Assembly (NCBI GenBank): GCA_913064945.1
Contig: CAJYAN010000003.1
Location: forward strand, 124,001-188,000
Direction: 5' to 3'
Length of the DNA stretch: 64,000 nt
From: an uncultured Gammaproteobacteria bacterium
Lineage (GTDB): Bacteria; Pseudomonadota; Gammaproteobacteria; UBA6429; Thiohalophilaceae
In this document: positions 29,597 to 39,400 of the stretch, in pieces
Layout: each line of letters begins with the position of its first letter
Position numbering within the stretch: position 1 is the stretch's first letter
Translations under genes and position numbers: made by a program
Notes under the pieces: model-generated
The model's database searches: none
What the model saw: only the letters and a program-made list of their open reading frames with translations
Told to the model about the DNA's origin: nothing

Positions 29597-29626
29597 ATCA
29601 ACGCAACAGAACAGAGTAATACCAGT

Positions 29627-29659
29627 AATAAAAAAGGAGGCCAGAGCCTCCTTTTTATT
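29627..29659. terminator. bidirectional terminator between hemH and soxB
   Basis: AAAAAGGAGGC pairs with GCCTCCTTTTT around a 4-nt loop. Flanking A- and T-runs let it work for both converging genes. It starts about 30 nt after hemH. Confidence 0.88.
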
Positions 29660-29678
29660 GGCATGGCGCTGTGACTGA

Positions 29679-31493
29679 CTAGGCCATTTCACCCAGGTAT
29701 TCGGCAATGCCCGGATTCCCCTTGGCGCCGAGCAGTTTCGGCGTATTGAGCTTCTTGACCTTGGCAATCTTTTCATCACGCAGGTATTCCGCCACCACCT
29801 CCCAGATCGGACGACCCGGCGCCTTGGAACCCACCGTCGCCCAACCGGAGACGGTATACTTTTTGTCAGCCTCAACAAGCGTGCCATCATCCAGACGCAT
29901 CTCACTAACACGGCCACCAATCTTGGCATTAACATCCATCGTATAGTCCATGCCACCGACACGGACCATGTCGCCACCCTGCTGGTAGTAAGGATCGGCA
30001 TTGAATAGATTATCTGCGACGTCTTCCAGAATCGCCTTGATGTCCGACCCCGTCATTTCACGCACATAAGTTTCCGGATAGGTAATACAGGTCTGGTCCA
30101 TGACGTTATCCATGGTAATCGCCTGACCCGGCAGGACCGAGGTCCCCCAACGGAAACCCGGCGACAGCGAAATTTGCGCGCCACCGACGACACGCAGGGC
30201 ATCGCAAATGATCTGATCAAACGTCCCGTTGAAGTTGCCACGTCGATACAGGGTCTCTTCGGCGATGGCCAGTTCTTCATTCAACGTCTTCAGATAAGGC
30301 TTACGGACATCATCAATATACGTGGCCATTTCCTTGTCGGCTTCGAGCAGGTTGGAGAAGACCGGGATCAATTTATAGCGATAGTCCTGGATCTTGCCAT
30401 TGCGAACATCGAATTGCATAAAGCCAAGGAACTTGCCATTGGAACCGGCATTGGTCACCAGAGTCTGTCCACCCGGGTTCTTCACTACGGTTGGCTTTGG
30501 CACGCCATCGTGCGTATGCCCGCCAAAGATGGCATCAATACCGCTGACACGTGAGGCCATTTTGAGATCCACATCCATACCATTATGGGAAATGACCACA
30601 ACCACATCCGGTTTTTCCGTTGCCCGTACCTTATCGACGATGTCCTGCATTTCAGAGTCACGAATACCAAATGTCCAGTCCGGGATAAAGCGCGAGGGAT
30701 TCGCAATAGGCGTATAGGGGAACGCCTGGCCGATCACGGCGACACGGGTGCCATCTCCCATGGTTTTGATGGAGTACGGTTTGAAGGCACGCAGGCTGTT
30801 TTCATTAAAGCCCGCAAAATCGGCGAAGCGATAATCAAATGAGGCGGCATCTTTGACGAAAACATTCTGACAGACAAATTCACCCTGAAAGTCCTTTACA
30901 TTGGAAATCACCTCTTTATCCAGATAGGTAAATTCCCAGTGACCTGTCATCACATCAACACCCAGACGGTTACAGGCACCAACCATATCCTTACCGCGCG
31001 TCCAATACGCCGTGCCCGAACCCTGCCAGGTATCACCACCATCCAGTAACAGTGTGTTTGTCGGGCCATGATCGGCGCGCAGTTTCTTCACCAGCGTTTG
31101 CAGATGGGCAAAGCCACCGACCTTACCATAGGTCTTGGCCGCCTCAGCAAAATTCAGGTAGGTATAGGCATAGGCATCAGCGGAGTTGGGTTTGACACCA
31201 AAATATTCCAATAACTTGTCACCAACAATATGGGGAGGCTGACCGAAGGCCTTGCCAACACCCAGGTTGACATTGGGTTCACGAAAATAAATCGGATTCA
31301 ATTGTGCATGGCAGTCGGTCATGTGCATCAATGTCACGTTGCCGAATTTGGGAATGTCATAAATTTTTTCGGGAGATTGCATGGCAGCGGTCTTGCCGAC
31401 ACCTGAAGTGCTTGTTCTATCGCAGCCCGGTAACATGCCACCAGCGGCAGCTGCACTCATTAGTTGGATAAATTCGCGGCGGTTCATGGACAT
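29679..31493 (-). CDS. soxB: thiosulfohydrolase SoxB
   Basis: 604 residues, the usual SoxB size. A twin-arginine signal (NRREFIQLMSAAAAGG) sends the folded protein to the periplasm; LPGC follows it. The dimetal site is visible as HMTDCHAQ (Asp60, His62), DGGDTWQGSG (Asp154), TGHWEFTYLD (the SoxB form of the GNHEF motif), VVISHNGMD and FGGHTHDG. SoxB hydrolyses sulfate from the SoxY-bound thiosulfate adduct. GGAGA lies six bases before ATG at 31493. No soxXA, soxYZ or soxCD genes are adjacent, so it is a detached sox gene, common in sulfur-storing gammaproteobacteria. Confidence 0.96.
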   Translation of the reverse strand: MSMNRREFIQLMSAAAAGGMLPGCDRTSTSGVGKTAAMQSPEKIYDIPKFGNVTLMHMTDCHAQLNPIYFREPNVNLGVGKAFGQPPHIVGDKLLEYFGVKPNSADAYAYTYLNFAEAAKTYGKVGGFAHLQTLVKKLRADHGPTNTLLLDGGDTWQGSGTAYWTRGKDMVGACNRLGVDVMTGHWEFTYLDKEVISNVKDFQGEFVCQNVFVKDAASFDYRFADFAGFNENSLRAFKPYSIKTMGDGTRVAVIGQAFPYTPIANPSRFIPDWTFGIRDSEMQDIVDKVRATEKPDVVVVISHNGMDVDLKMASRVSGIDAIFGGHTHDGVPKPTVVKNPGGQTLVTNAGSNGKFLGFMQFDVRNGKIQDYRYKLIPVFSNLLEADKEMATYIDDVRKPYLKTLNEELAIAEETLYRRGNFNGTFDQIICDALRVVGGAQISLSPGFRWGTSVLPGQAITMDNVMDQTCITYPETYVREMTGSDIKAILEDVADNLFNADPYYQQGGDMVRVGGMDYTMDVNAKIGGRVSEMRLDDGTLVEADKKYTVSGWATVGSKAPGRPIWEVVAEYLRDEKIAKVKKLNTPKLLGAKGNPGIAEYLGEMA

Positions 31494-31708
31494 TCCGTCT
31501 CTCCTGATTATGAGTCTGAATCTATAGCGATATCAATATTAATAAACCTGATATGGCCTATGGTTTGAAGGTCGCAATTATGCCACAGCCAAGACTTCGA
31601 CCAAAAGGAAATCAAAATCCGAGAAGCACCCAATAGGGGGGTATTCACTGCTTTTACTAATCATTTTGCAATCAAGATTGCAGACTGCAACGAAAAGCCC
31701 CCTTATCA

Positions 31709-32335
31709 CTACACAGGGGATTGGACAACGGCTGATTTGCGACGATACGACAACCTGCGCTGCCAGACCAGAATCATACGAAAGCCAAGTAACACCACGA
31801 GAATTAACAGATAAACGGTCGGCATGGTTAAATCTTTTTTCACCAACCAGAAAAAATGCAAGACCCCTAAGCCGCCGATGAGATAAACCAGCTGGTGGAG
31901 CCGCTTCCAGTACCGGCCCAGTTTACGCATCATGCGCTGATTCGACGTAATCGCCAACGGGACTAAGAGTAGAAATGCCAGCATACCGACCAGGATAAAG
32001 GGGCGCTTGATGATATCCCTTAGAATATCGCCCCAGGCAAAAAACTGATCCAGCCAGACATAAGTCAGTAGGTGCAGGCTGGCATAAAAAAAGGTAAATA
32101 AACCCAACATACGCCGCAACTTAATTGGCCACGACTGTTTAAACAGTTTCTGCACGGGCGTCATGCACAAGGTAATCATTAGAAAACGCAGCGTCCACTC
32201 ACCACTACGACGGGTTAATTCCTCGATGGGATTCGCACCCAGGGCATCCTGTAATAGCGCCCAGCTTAGATACAACAACGGCGTAAGGCAGGCAGCGAAG
32301 ACAAATACTTTTAACCAGACAATCTTTTTCATCAA
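31709..32335 (-). CDS. msrQ: haem-binding membrane subunit of the MsrPQ system
   Basis: 208 residues with about six membrane helices, the ferric-reductase-like core of MsrQ. Haem-ligand histidines fit FFYASLHLLTYVWLD and YWKRLHQLVYLIGGLGVLHF. It takes electrons from the respiratory chain and passes them to MsrP, which repairs methionine sulfoxide in periplasmic proteins. Located 51 bp downstream of msrP on the same strand, the normal operon order. The start may be at the first or second of two adjacent start codons. Confidence 0.93.
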   Translation of the reverse strand: MMKKIVWLKVFVFAACLTPLLYLSWALLQDALGANPIEELTRRSGEWTLRFLMITLCMTPVQKLFKQSWPIKLRRMLGLFTFFYASLHLLTYVWLDQFFAWGDILRDIIKRPFILVGMLAFLLLVPLAITSNQRMMRKLGRYWKRLHQLVYLIGGLGVLHFFWLVKKDLTMPTVYLLILVVLLGFRMILVWQRRLSYRRKSAVVQSPV

Positions 32336-32386
32336 CTTTACATCGGATTAACAGGACACCAAATCCGGTATCCCATTCATTTATGA

Positions 32387-33337
32387 TTAAAAATATTTTC
32401 GCAGGTCCATGCCGGAATAGAGTTGTGCCACCTGATCACTGTAGCCATTAAACATCAACGTCTTGCGCTTGAGAAACTCACCAATACGTCGCTCACGCTG
32501 CTGACTCCAACGGGGATGAGCAACCTGTGGATTTACATTGGAATAGAAACCATATTCACTGGGTACCGCCTGCATCCAGGTGGAAACAGGTTGCTTTTCG
32601 ATGAAACGAATTTTGACAATCGATTTACTATTTTTAAAACCATACTTCCATGGCACGACCAGCCGCATCGGTGCGCCATTTTGATTTGGCAAGGCGCGCC
32701 CATACAGTCCGACGGCCATAATGGTTAATGGATGCATCGCTTCATCGATACGCAGTCCTTCAACATAGGGCCAGTTCAATATGCTTCGATTCTGGCCAAT
32801 CATTTCTGCGGGACGCTCCAGCGTAGTGAACTCAACATACCTGGCGCGTGACGTCGGTTGAAAACGCTTAATCAGGTCACCCAGGGGGAAACCGACCCAC
32901 GGGATCACCATGGACCAGCCTTCGACACAACGAAAACGATATATACGTTCCTGCAGGGGATGCGGCCTGAGAATATCTTCCAGGGTATAGGTTCCCGGTT
33001 TTTCCACTTCCCCTTCAATGGACACCGACCAGGGCGAGGTCTTCAGACGATAGGCCTCTTCTGATGGATCGGATTTGCTCGTGCCAAATTCGTAAAAGTT
33101 ATTATAGGTCGTGACATCCTTGTAAGGTGTCAGTTTTTCATCGATGGCAAACTTTGTATTTTTACTAAAATTCAGTTTGGCATAATCGTTAATTGCCGCC
33201 TGGCTATCCAGCGGCATCCCCAGCAGCGGTGCCAGCGCCAGTCCGGCAGACACCTTCATAAACTCCCGCCGTTTCAGGTAGACAGATTCATCAGTAATTT
33301 CTGATATCGCAATGTCGTTCTTTGTCTTAATCAACAT
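32387..33337 (-). CDS. msrP: periplasmic protein-methionine-sulfoxide reductase, catalytic subunit
   Basis: 316 residues. A Tat signal with [18 protein letters not shown] at 22-39 predicts export of the folded molybdoenzyme. The sulfite-oxidase fold is shown by [20 protein letters not shown], where Cys137 ligates molybdenum, and by [20 protein letters not shown]. It reduces both Met-sulfoxide isomers in oxidatively damaged envelope proteins, including under hypochlorite stress in E. coli. Pairs with msrQ downstream. Confidence 0.94.
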   Translation of the reverse strand: MLIKTKNDIAISEITDESVYLKRREFMKVSAGLALAPLLGMPLDSQAAINDYAKLNFSKNTKFAIDEKLTPYKDVTTYNNFYEFGTSKSDPSEEAYRLKTSPWSVSIEGEVEKPGTYTLEDILRPHPLQERIYRFRCVEGWSMVIPWVGFPLGDLIKRFQPTSRARYVEFTTLERPAEMIGQNRSILNWPYVEGLRIDEAMHPLTIMAVGLYGRALPNQNGAPMRLVVPWKYGFKNSKSIVKIRFIEKQPVSTWMQAVPSEYGFYSNVNPQVAHPRWSQQRERRIGEFLKRKTLMFNGYSDQVAQLYSGMDLRKYF

Positions 33338-33506
33338 AGGTGTTTACCTGCCTGCGCCATGCTCGGTTATTAGTTGACTATAAAATGCCAGGAAAGTGCC
33401 TTTCAATGTCTTTTTCCTTGCCAAGGGTCTATAGTGACTCGTAATCCACCGCCAAAATAGCCTATTATGTCGTCACAATTAAAACGATAGCAGCCAAAGT
33501 TCACAA

Positions 33507-34178
33507 ATGTATAACGCGACCGAATCTGGAAATAACCGACCTGATATTGAGGAAATCCTCCATATCACGGATCGCGTCCTGTACCAGCGACATCAGGCAA
33601 CCGGGGTCGAACAGACGTTTGAGATATTCAATAAAAAACACCTGAAAATCCAGCAACGACACCTGCTAAGCAATAAGACTTACCAGATTAATCTTAGCCT
33701 GCTGGAACCGTGGCCTGCCCAGCAGCGTCGCATTGCCTGGCGCTGGTTATTAAGTACGGTGTACTTTGCAATAACCACCATCGTCTTTAGTCTCTACCTT
33801 TTTCAACACCCCAGCACGACATACATTGGGCGGATTATGCCCTTTGTCTTTATTTTTCTACTCATGAGCCTGGCTTCACTGCTGATGTTTTTCCTGCGGT
33901 CACCGCACGTCACCATCTTTCGCAGCCGCTACTGTGGCACCGTGCTGGTCAGCCTGTTTCAGGACAATCCAGATAAACAACAGTTTCAGGACTTTGTCGA
34001 TGAATTAAAGAATCGTATCCTGATGGCCAGTCAATCCGTCAAAACTGATAAACACAAAATGCTGTTATTCGAATTTAAAACCCTGCGCCGTCTCATGGAT
34101 GAAGGCATCCTGCCGGCGTCTGAACTGGAAAAGGCCAAGCATCGAATTCCGAATATGAAGGCGATCATTCAAAGTTAG
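33507..34178 (+). CDS. hypothetical two-helix membrane protein
   Basis: 223 residues, no family recognised. The N-terminal 75 residues are soluble (likely a small alpha/beta domain), two membrane helices follow (about 79-99 and 110-130), and the rest is a basic cytoplasmic domain. The C-terminal segment RRLMDEGILPASELEKAKHRI looks like a short SHOCT-type helix pair, which is often found at the end of membrane-linked proteins. Single gene, divergent from msrP, with its own AT-rich upstream region. Function unknown. Confidence 0.7.
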   Translation: MYNATESGNNRPDIEEILHITDRVLYQRHQATGVEQTFEIFNKKHLKIQQRHLLSNKTYQINLSLLEPWPAQQRRIAWRWLLSTVYFAITTIVFSLYLFQHPSTTYIGRIMPFVFIFLLMSLASLLMFFLRSPHVTIFRSRYCGTVLVSLFQDNPDKQQFQDFVDELKNRILMASQSVKTDKHKMLLFEFKTLRRLMDEGILPASELEKAKHRIPNMKAIIQS

Positions 34179-34429
34179 CGGTCCTGCTTCAGCCGTGTTG
34201 GCTGCCGACACAACGACGCTACGGCGCAGAGAACACTGCATAAAAAGAACTTACCAGGTTCGTTTCTTCAACCTAGACTCAGCGTCTTTGTGCCGTTCTG
34301 CTAAATATTTTTTCACCATTGCCCATTAACATCTTTGTACTACATGCTAAGCCTCTGACGGTGTAAGTGCTTAACCTAATCGAAGACATTCAAGACATGC
34401 AACACACGGTTTCAGAATCGAGGCCATGT

Positions 34430-34462
34430 CTTCTCCCTGAGGGAGAAGGCCGGGATGAGAGG
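34430..34462 (+). repeat. REP-like palindrome, copy 1
   Basis: The palindrome CTTCTCCCTGAGGGAGAAG is followed by GCCGGGATGAGAGG. Copy 2 has the same two-part layout on the other strand. A palindrome plus a conserved GGGATGAGG-like tail is typical of repetitive extragenic palindromes in gammaproteobacteria. Confidence 0.65.
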
Positions 34463-34495
34463 ATGATAAAACAAGCAGTTAACTAATTATGCTTC

Positions 34496-34529
34496 CCACA
34501 CCCCAACCCTCTCCCGGAGGGAGAGGGAG
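34496..34529 (-). repeat. REP-like palindrome, copy 2 (inverted)
   Basis: Read on the minus strand it gives CCCTCTCCCTCCGGGAGAGG followed by GTTGGGGTGTGGG, which aligns with copy 1. The two copies face each other over 33 nt, a REPIN-like arrangement that could fold as one long hairpin. Confidence 0.65.
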
Positions 34530-34586
34530 ATAACGGGACCGCAGTGAGATTTTTATTATTAACCACTAAGATTTTCATAACCACAA

Positions 34587-34623
34587 AAAACAAAACCCCG
34601 CTGACTAAGCGGGGTTTTGTTTT
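34587..34623. terminator. terminator downstream of clpB
   Basis: Perfect 15-bp stem (AAAACAAAACCCCGC and complement) with a 7-nt loop; the outer stem doubles as A- and T-run, so it works both ways. It begins 23 nt after the clpB stop. Confidence 0.9.
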
Positions 34624-34646
34624 TACATCACCGTCATACGTCTTTG

Positions 34647-37244
34647 CTATGCCGCAGACGCCTTGCGTGATGCCTTGCTAAAACTAAAGCCTTCATCGGA
34701 GACATCCACCACAATGACGTCCCCCGGAATAAACCTGCCGGAGAGGATATCCTGTGCCAGACCATTTTCGATCTGCTGCTGTATTGCCCGTTTCAGTGGC
34801 CGTGCGCCATAAACCGGGTCAAAGCCTGCCTCGCCAATCTTGTCCAGCGCCGCCTCGGTAATCTCAATATCCATTTGGCGATCACGCAGACGGTTGTGCA
34901 GGTATTCAAACTGCATACCAGCAATGGCACGAATTTGTGCTTTACCCAACGGATGAAAGACCACGACCTCATCAATACGGTTAATAAATTCAGGACGAAA
35001 GTGCCCGCCGACGACCTCCATGACCGACGCTTTCATGGCGTCATAATTATGCTCACCACTCAGTTCCTGGATCTGTTGTGAACCCAGGTTTGAAGTCATG
35101 ATAATGACAGTATTGCGAAAATCGACAGTACGACCCTGACCATCGGTGAGACGACCATCATCCAGCACCTGCAATAGAATATTAAACACGTCAGGATGTG
35201 CCTTTTCGATTTCATCCAGCAGGATAACGGAATAGGGTTTGCGGCGTACGGCCTCGGTAAGATAACCACCCTCTTCGTAACCGACATATCCGGGAGGGGC
35301 ACCGACCAGACGTGCGACGGAGTGTTTCTCCATAAACTCGGACATATCAATACGTACCATGGCCTCGTCGGTATCAAATAAAAATTCGGCCAGTGCCTTG
35401 GTCAACTCGGTTTTGCCGACACCGGTTGGGCCGAGAAACAGGAAGGAACCGTTGGGGCGATTCGGGTCGGACAGGCCGGCGCGTGAACGGCGAATCGCAT
35501 CTGATACCGCCTTGACTGCCTCGGCCTGGCCGATGACACGACTGTGCAGTGATTCTTCCATGCGCAGTAGCTTGTCGCGTTCGCCTTCGAGCATCTTCGA
35601 GACCGGGATACCAGTCCACTTGGAAACGACTTCGGCTATTTCCTCTTCAGTAACCGAGTTACGCAGCAGCGTGGTTTCCTGCATCTCGACCTGCGATGCC
35701 ATGTCGAGTTGTTTTTCCAGTTCCGGAATACGGCCGTATTGCAACTCTGACATACGAGTCAGGTCACCAGCGCGACGCGCAGTTTCCAGGTCCTGGCGAG
35801 CGCGTTCCAGTTCTTCCTTAATATGTTGGGTGCCCTGCAGTGCGGCTTTTTCGGCCTTCCAGACTTCTTCCAGCTCACTGTATTCCAGTTCGAGCCGTGC
35901 AATCTCTTCCTGTAGTTTTTCCAGACGCAGCTTCGAGGCCTGGTCGGATTCCTTGCCCATGGCTTCACGTTCGATCTTTAACTGAATCAGTTTTCGATCC
36001 ATTTTATCCATGGACTCGGGTTTGGAGTCGATCTCCATACGAATACGACTGGCGGCTTCGTCGATAAGGTCGATCGCCTTATCCGGTAATTGCCGGTCGG
36101 TAATATAACGATGTGACAACATCGCCGCCGAGACAATCGCCGGGTCGGTAATATCAACGCCATGATGGACTTCATACTTTTCTTTCAGACCACGCAGGAT
36201 CGCAATGGTATCTTCGACACTGGGCTCGTCGACCTGCACTTTTTGAAAGCGACGTTCCAGGGCGGCATCTTTTTCAATGTACTTACGATATTCATCCAGC
36301 GTCGTCGCACCGACACAGTGGAGTTCACCACGCGCCAGCGCCGGTTTGAGCATATTGCCCGCGTCCATCGCGCCCTCGGCCTTACCCGCACCGACCATGG
36401 TATGGATTTCGTCTATAAATAAAATAACCTGGCCTTCCTGCTTGGCCAGATCATTCAGCACGGCCTTGAGGCGTTCTTCGAACTCACCACGAAACTTGGC
36501 GCCGGCCAGTAAGGCACCGAGATCCAGAGACAACACACGCTTATGGCGCATGCCCTCAGGTACTTCACCATTAATGATACGCTGTGCCAGACCTTCAAGA
36601 ATGGCGGTCTTACCAACGCCGGGCTCGCCGATCAGAACCGGGTTGTTTTTAGTCCGGCGTTGCAGGACCTGAATGGTGCGACGAATTTCATCATCACGGC
36701 CAATGACCGGGTCAAGCTTGCCCTGCTCGGCGCGCTCGGTCAGGTCAATGGTATATTTTTCCAGGGCCTGGCGTTGTTCCTCAGCATTAGGGTCATCGAT
36801 TTTCTGACCACCACGGACATTATCAATGGCCTTTTCGATCGCCGCTTTGGTCGCTCCGGCCTTACGCAGGAGGTCACCCACCGCTCCCTTATCATCGATA
36901 ATGGCGAGTGCAAATAATTCACTGGAGATGTATTGGTCCTTACGCTGTTGCGCCAGTTTGTCAGTCAGATTCAGCAGGCGCGCCAGGTCATTGGAGATAT
37001 GCAGGTCCCCCGTGGCATTGTCGATTTGCGGCATGTGATCCAGTGCATCACCCAATTGCGATCGCAACAGATTGACATTAACGCCCGCCTGAACAAACAG
37101 GTGTCTTACCGTACCACCATCCTGATCCAGCAAGGCCACCATCAGGTGTAGCGGCTCGACCATTTGATGATCACGCCCTACGGCCAGGCTCTGCGCATCG
37201 GACAGCGCCATTTGAAATTTGCTGGTGAGTTTATCCATTCGCAT
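34647..37244 (-). CDS. clpB: ATP-dependent disaggregase ClpB
   Basis: 865 residues (E. coli 857). N-terminal Clp_N repeats (about 1-150), AAA1 with Walker [11 protein letters not shown] and Walker [16 protein letters not shown], the coiled-coil M-domain (about 400-530, rich in Glu/Lys/Leu), and AAA2 with [14 protein letters not shown] and [14 protein letters not shown]. It rescues aggregated proteins with DnaK. ATG at 37244 has GGGGAAGG five bases upstream; a second ATG two codons later is possible. A sigma-32 promoter lies 47-73 bp upstream. In E. coli clpB follows rluD-pgeF; here two other genes are inserted. Confidence 0.97.
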   Translation of the reverse strand: MRMDKLTSKFQMALSDAQSLAVGRDHQMVEPLHLMVALLDQDGGTVRHLFVQAGVNVNLLRSQLGDALDHMPQIDNATGDLHISNDLARLLNLTDKLAQQRKDQYISSELFALAIIDDKGAVGDLLRKAGATKAAIEKAIDNVRGGQKIDDPNAEEQRQALEKYTIDLTERAEQGKLDPVIGRDDEIRRTIQVLQRRTKNNPVLIGEPGVGKTAILEGLAQRIINGEVPEGMRHKRVLSLDLGALLAGAKFRGEFEERLKAVLNDLAKQEGQVILFIDEIHTMVGAGKAEGAMDAGNMLKPALARGELHCVGATTLDEYRKYIEKDAALERRFQKVQVDEPSVEDTIAILRGLKEKYEVHHGVDITDPAIVSAAMLSHRYITDRQLPDKAIDLIDEAASRIRMEIDSKPESMDKMDRKLIQLKIEREAMGKESDQASKLRLEKLQEEIARLELEYSELEEVWKAEKAALQGTQHIKEELERARQDLETARRAGDLTRMSELQYGRIPELEKQLDMASQVEMQETTLLRNSVTEEEIAEVVSKWTGIPVSKMLEGERDKLLRMEESLHSRVIGQAEAVKAVSDAIRRSRAGLSDPNRPNGSFLFLGPTGVGKTELTKALAEFLFDTDEAMVRIDMSEFMEKHSVARLVGAPPGYVGYEEGGYLTEAVRRKPYSVILLDEIEKAHPDVFNILLQVLDDGRLTDGQGRTVDFRNTVIIMTSNLGSQQIQELSGEHNYDAMKASVMEVVGGHFRPEFINRIDEVVVFHPLGKAQIRAIAGMQFEYLHNRLRDRQMDIEITEAALDKIGEAGFDPVYGARPLKRAIQQQIENGLAQDILSGRFIPGDVIVVDVSDEGFSFSKASRKASAA

Positions 37245-37290
37245 TGGAACCTTCCCCTGTTAATCACAATAATCTTTAGATAACCCTTAA

Positions 37291-37317
37291 GATAGGGGTT
37301 TATTTCGTGACTTCAAG
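37291..37317 (-). promoter_or_regulatory. sigma-32 heat-shock promoter of clpB
   Basis: On the minus strand CTTGAA (37317-37312) and CCCCTATC (37298-37291) are 13 nt apart, matching the sigma-32 consensus CTTGAA-N13/14-CCCCATNT with one mismatch. It lies 47 nt before the clpB ATG, the place expected for heat-shock control of this gene. Confidence 0.85.
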
Positions 37318-37470
37318 CTTAAAGGCTAGTATTGGGGGAAAAGGTTCGAGGGTTGAGCTGAGTGATAGCCTATCGATTGCACCTTGTTTTATTGCTCAAT
37401 CATTATGACCTGCTTCTGGTGAGAGGCCAAAATATTCAGTGCATTACGGCTTATGCCTCGAAACCCGCCA

Positions 37471-38952
37471 CTAATCACTCTCTTTTCTTGAGTACAGGTC
37501 ACTCATGGACATGCTCACCCCGGCATGCTGAACGATACGGGCATAGTCACGATTGAACTCCCTGGCATTGTGCAGACCACAGGAATGGGCAATGACATTG
37601 ACCTCATGATTGACCCAGTGGGCATAGGTCGCCACGCGTTCGGCCTTGTCTTTGACCACGAGGCCTTTTTGCAGACGTTTGTTATGTGTGGTGATGCCGG
37701 TGGGACAGGTATCCTGATGACATTGCAGTGACTGGATACACCCCAAGGCAAACATAAAGCCACGTGCACTAACGGCATAGTCGGCACCCATGCAGAGCGC
37801 CCAGGCGACATTGGCCGAGGTCACCATTTTGCCAGAGGCAATAATGCGAATACGATGGCGTAGCCCCGCCAGGTCCAGGATGTCCACGACCATGGGCAGT
37901 GATTCGGTCAACGGCAGACCCACATGATCGATCAAGACTTGTGGCGCAGCACCGGTACCGCCTTCGCCACCGTCGATAGTAATAAAGTCCGGCGCACTCT
38001 CCAGACCACGCTTCAGAATCTCATCGCAGAGTTCACGCACAAAGCGCTCCGAACCCATCACGGCCTTAAAACCTACCGGTCGACCCGTCACATTACGGAC
38101 ACGGCCAATCACATCGAGCAACTCGCCGACATTGCCGATGTCATGATGACGATTGGGACTACTGGATATCTGTCCCACCGGGATACCGCGAATGTTGGCT
38201 ACTTCGGCCGTAACTTTTTTTCCCGGTAACACGCCGCCCTTACCCGGCTTGGCACCCTGTGACAGTTTAATCTCGAAGGCCTTGACGTAACCGGCAAGCT
38301 CACGCAGTTTCTGATCGTCCAGCTGGCCATTGGCATCCCGCACGCCATATTTGGCAGTGCCAATCTGATATATGAGATCGCCGCCCCCTTCCAGGTGATA
38401 CGGTGACAGGCCACCCTCACCGGTATTCATCCAGATACCGGCCTTGGCGGCACCTCTTGACAGGGCACGCACCGCGGGTCTGGAGATGGCGCCATAACTC
38501 ATACCGGAGAGATTAAAAATATTATTGGTGATAAAGGGTTGCTCACAGTCGGGGCCAATGGTCATTGGCGCCACGTTGGTACACTCCTCCTCCAGTAAAG
38601 GAAAAGAGGCATTGACAAAAATCACCGAACCCGGCTCGCGCAGATCATTCGTCGAGCCAAAGGCCACCATGCCACCAAGCCCCTTGGCGGTCCGATAGAT
38701 CCAGGCGCGGGTAGCACGATTAAAGGGCTGTTCCTCACGATCGTGAGCGAAGAAATATTGACGAAAATACTCGCCCAGGCGCTCCATGCCATAGCGCATA
38801 CGACCAATCAGCGGAAAGTTACGGCGTACCGCGTGCGTCGTCTGGAAGCGGTCATAGACATACATCCAGGACAATAAGAGGACAAGCAGCACCGCCACAC
38901 TGCCAAAGAAAATGACAATCCCGTTCGCGGTAAGCGACATATCAAATGACAT
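37471..38952 (-). CDS. FMN-binding glutamate synthase-family protein
   Basis: 493 residues. One N-terminal membrane helix (about 8-30: NGIVIFFGSVAVLLVLLLSW) anchors a glutamate-synthase-like TIM barrel. Seen: MSYGAISRPAVRALSRGAAK, NTGEGGLSPYH, GAKPGKGGVLPGKKV, TIDGGEGGTGAAPQV and GCIQSLQCHQDTCPTGI with the cysteines that bind the 3Fe-4S cluster in GltB. No glutaminase domain and no GltD partner, so true glutamate synthesis is doubtful; it may be an FMN/Fe-S oxidoreductase. It sits upstream of clpB on the same strand but clpB has its own promoter. Confidence 0.87.
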   Translation of the reverse strand: MSFDMSLTANGIVIFFGSVAVLLVLLLSWMYVYDRFQTTHAVRRNFPLIGRMRYGMERLGEYFRQYFFAHDREEQPFNRATRAWIYRTAKGLGGMVAFGSTNDLREPGSVIFVNASFPLLEEECTNVAPMTIGPDCEQPFITNNIFNLSGMSYGAISRPAVRALSRGAAKAGIWMNTGEGGLSPYHLEGGGDLIYQIGTAKYGVRDANGQLDDQKLRELAGYVKAFEIKLSQGAKPGKGGVLPGKKVTAEVANIRGIPVGQISSSPNRHHDIGNVGELLDVIGRVRNVTGRPVGFKAVMGSERFVRELCDEILKRGLESAPDFITIDGGEGGTGAAPQVLIDHVGLPLTESLPMVVDILDLAGLRHRIRIIASGKMVTSANVAWALCMGADYAVSARGFMFALGCIQSLQCHQDTCPTGITTHNKRLQKGLVVKDKAERVATYAHWVNHEVNVIAHSCGLHNAREFNRDYARIVQHAGVSMSMSDLYSRKESD

Positions 38953-39400
38953 AGAGCGTGTTTCCTTGTCTCAAATGACATAGCTAACATCGGCCTGTAC
39001 CGATATTAGTTTAGCCAGCCCGCATTGACTAAAGATTGACTTAATGGCCCTGTGTTGCGCGAGGTCATTACGATGGCTGTCCAGACGCTCGAAAAAGCGT
39101 CGTCGTATGCAGTAAACGCGCTGGTGCTGCAAAATTCTGACGCTGCGATTCATGGAGGCTAACCTCTGCATCTCTTGCCAGCAGACCACCATTTTGTCGC
39201 TTAATATTGCCCGCTTACCGTACCGGACAGGCAAGCTTCACGGCCCTTTGCCTGTCCTGCCGGTTCCCGATCGCTGGCTGAAGCGGCACCCCATGAGCAT
39301 GACTTATTAACCCAGCCTGGTCCGATGGGACAACAATGATATCAATCGCCCCGGGCCGGTCCGCCTGGCCCATCCCCAGGCCCATGCTTTTCACTATGGA
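38953..39400. other. 448-bp intergenic region with a strong inverted repeat
   Basis: Between two minus-strand genes. A TTG-started frame of 87 codons (38971-39234) exists but has no ribosome site or recognisable domain and is not called. The clear structure is the inverted repeat at 39225-39257. The rest shows nothing I can assign. Confidence 0.5.
39225..39257. repeat. 10-bp perfect inverted repeat, possible hairpin or leader structure
   Basis: GGACAGGCAA and TTGCCTGTCC flank a 13-nt loop. No T-run follows on either strand. It lies 144 nt downstream of the ZIP gene and about 270 nt upstream of the glutamate-synthase-like gene, so it could be a 3'-end structure or part of a leader. Confidence 0.45.

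Larger units (their letters stand above)
34179..34586. other. 408-bp intergenic region with an inverted pair of REP-like palindromes
   Basis: No reading frame worth calling. It contains two GC-rich palindromic elements in opposite orientation (34430-34462 and 34496-34529), AT-rich surroundings, and ends at the clpB terminator. The two flanking genes converge. Confidence 0.7.

Noticed and set aside
31494-31708. Possible sigma-54 promoter (GG/GC elements) upstream of soxB
   Set aside because: The spacing between GG and GC (7 or 13 nt) does not match the required 10 nt.
38971-39234. 87-codon frame on the minus strand in the gap after the ZIP gene
   Set aside because: TTG start without a ribosome site, no recognisable domain, and its beginning overlaps the left arm of the inverted repeat.
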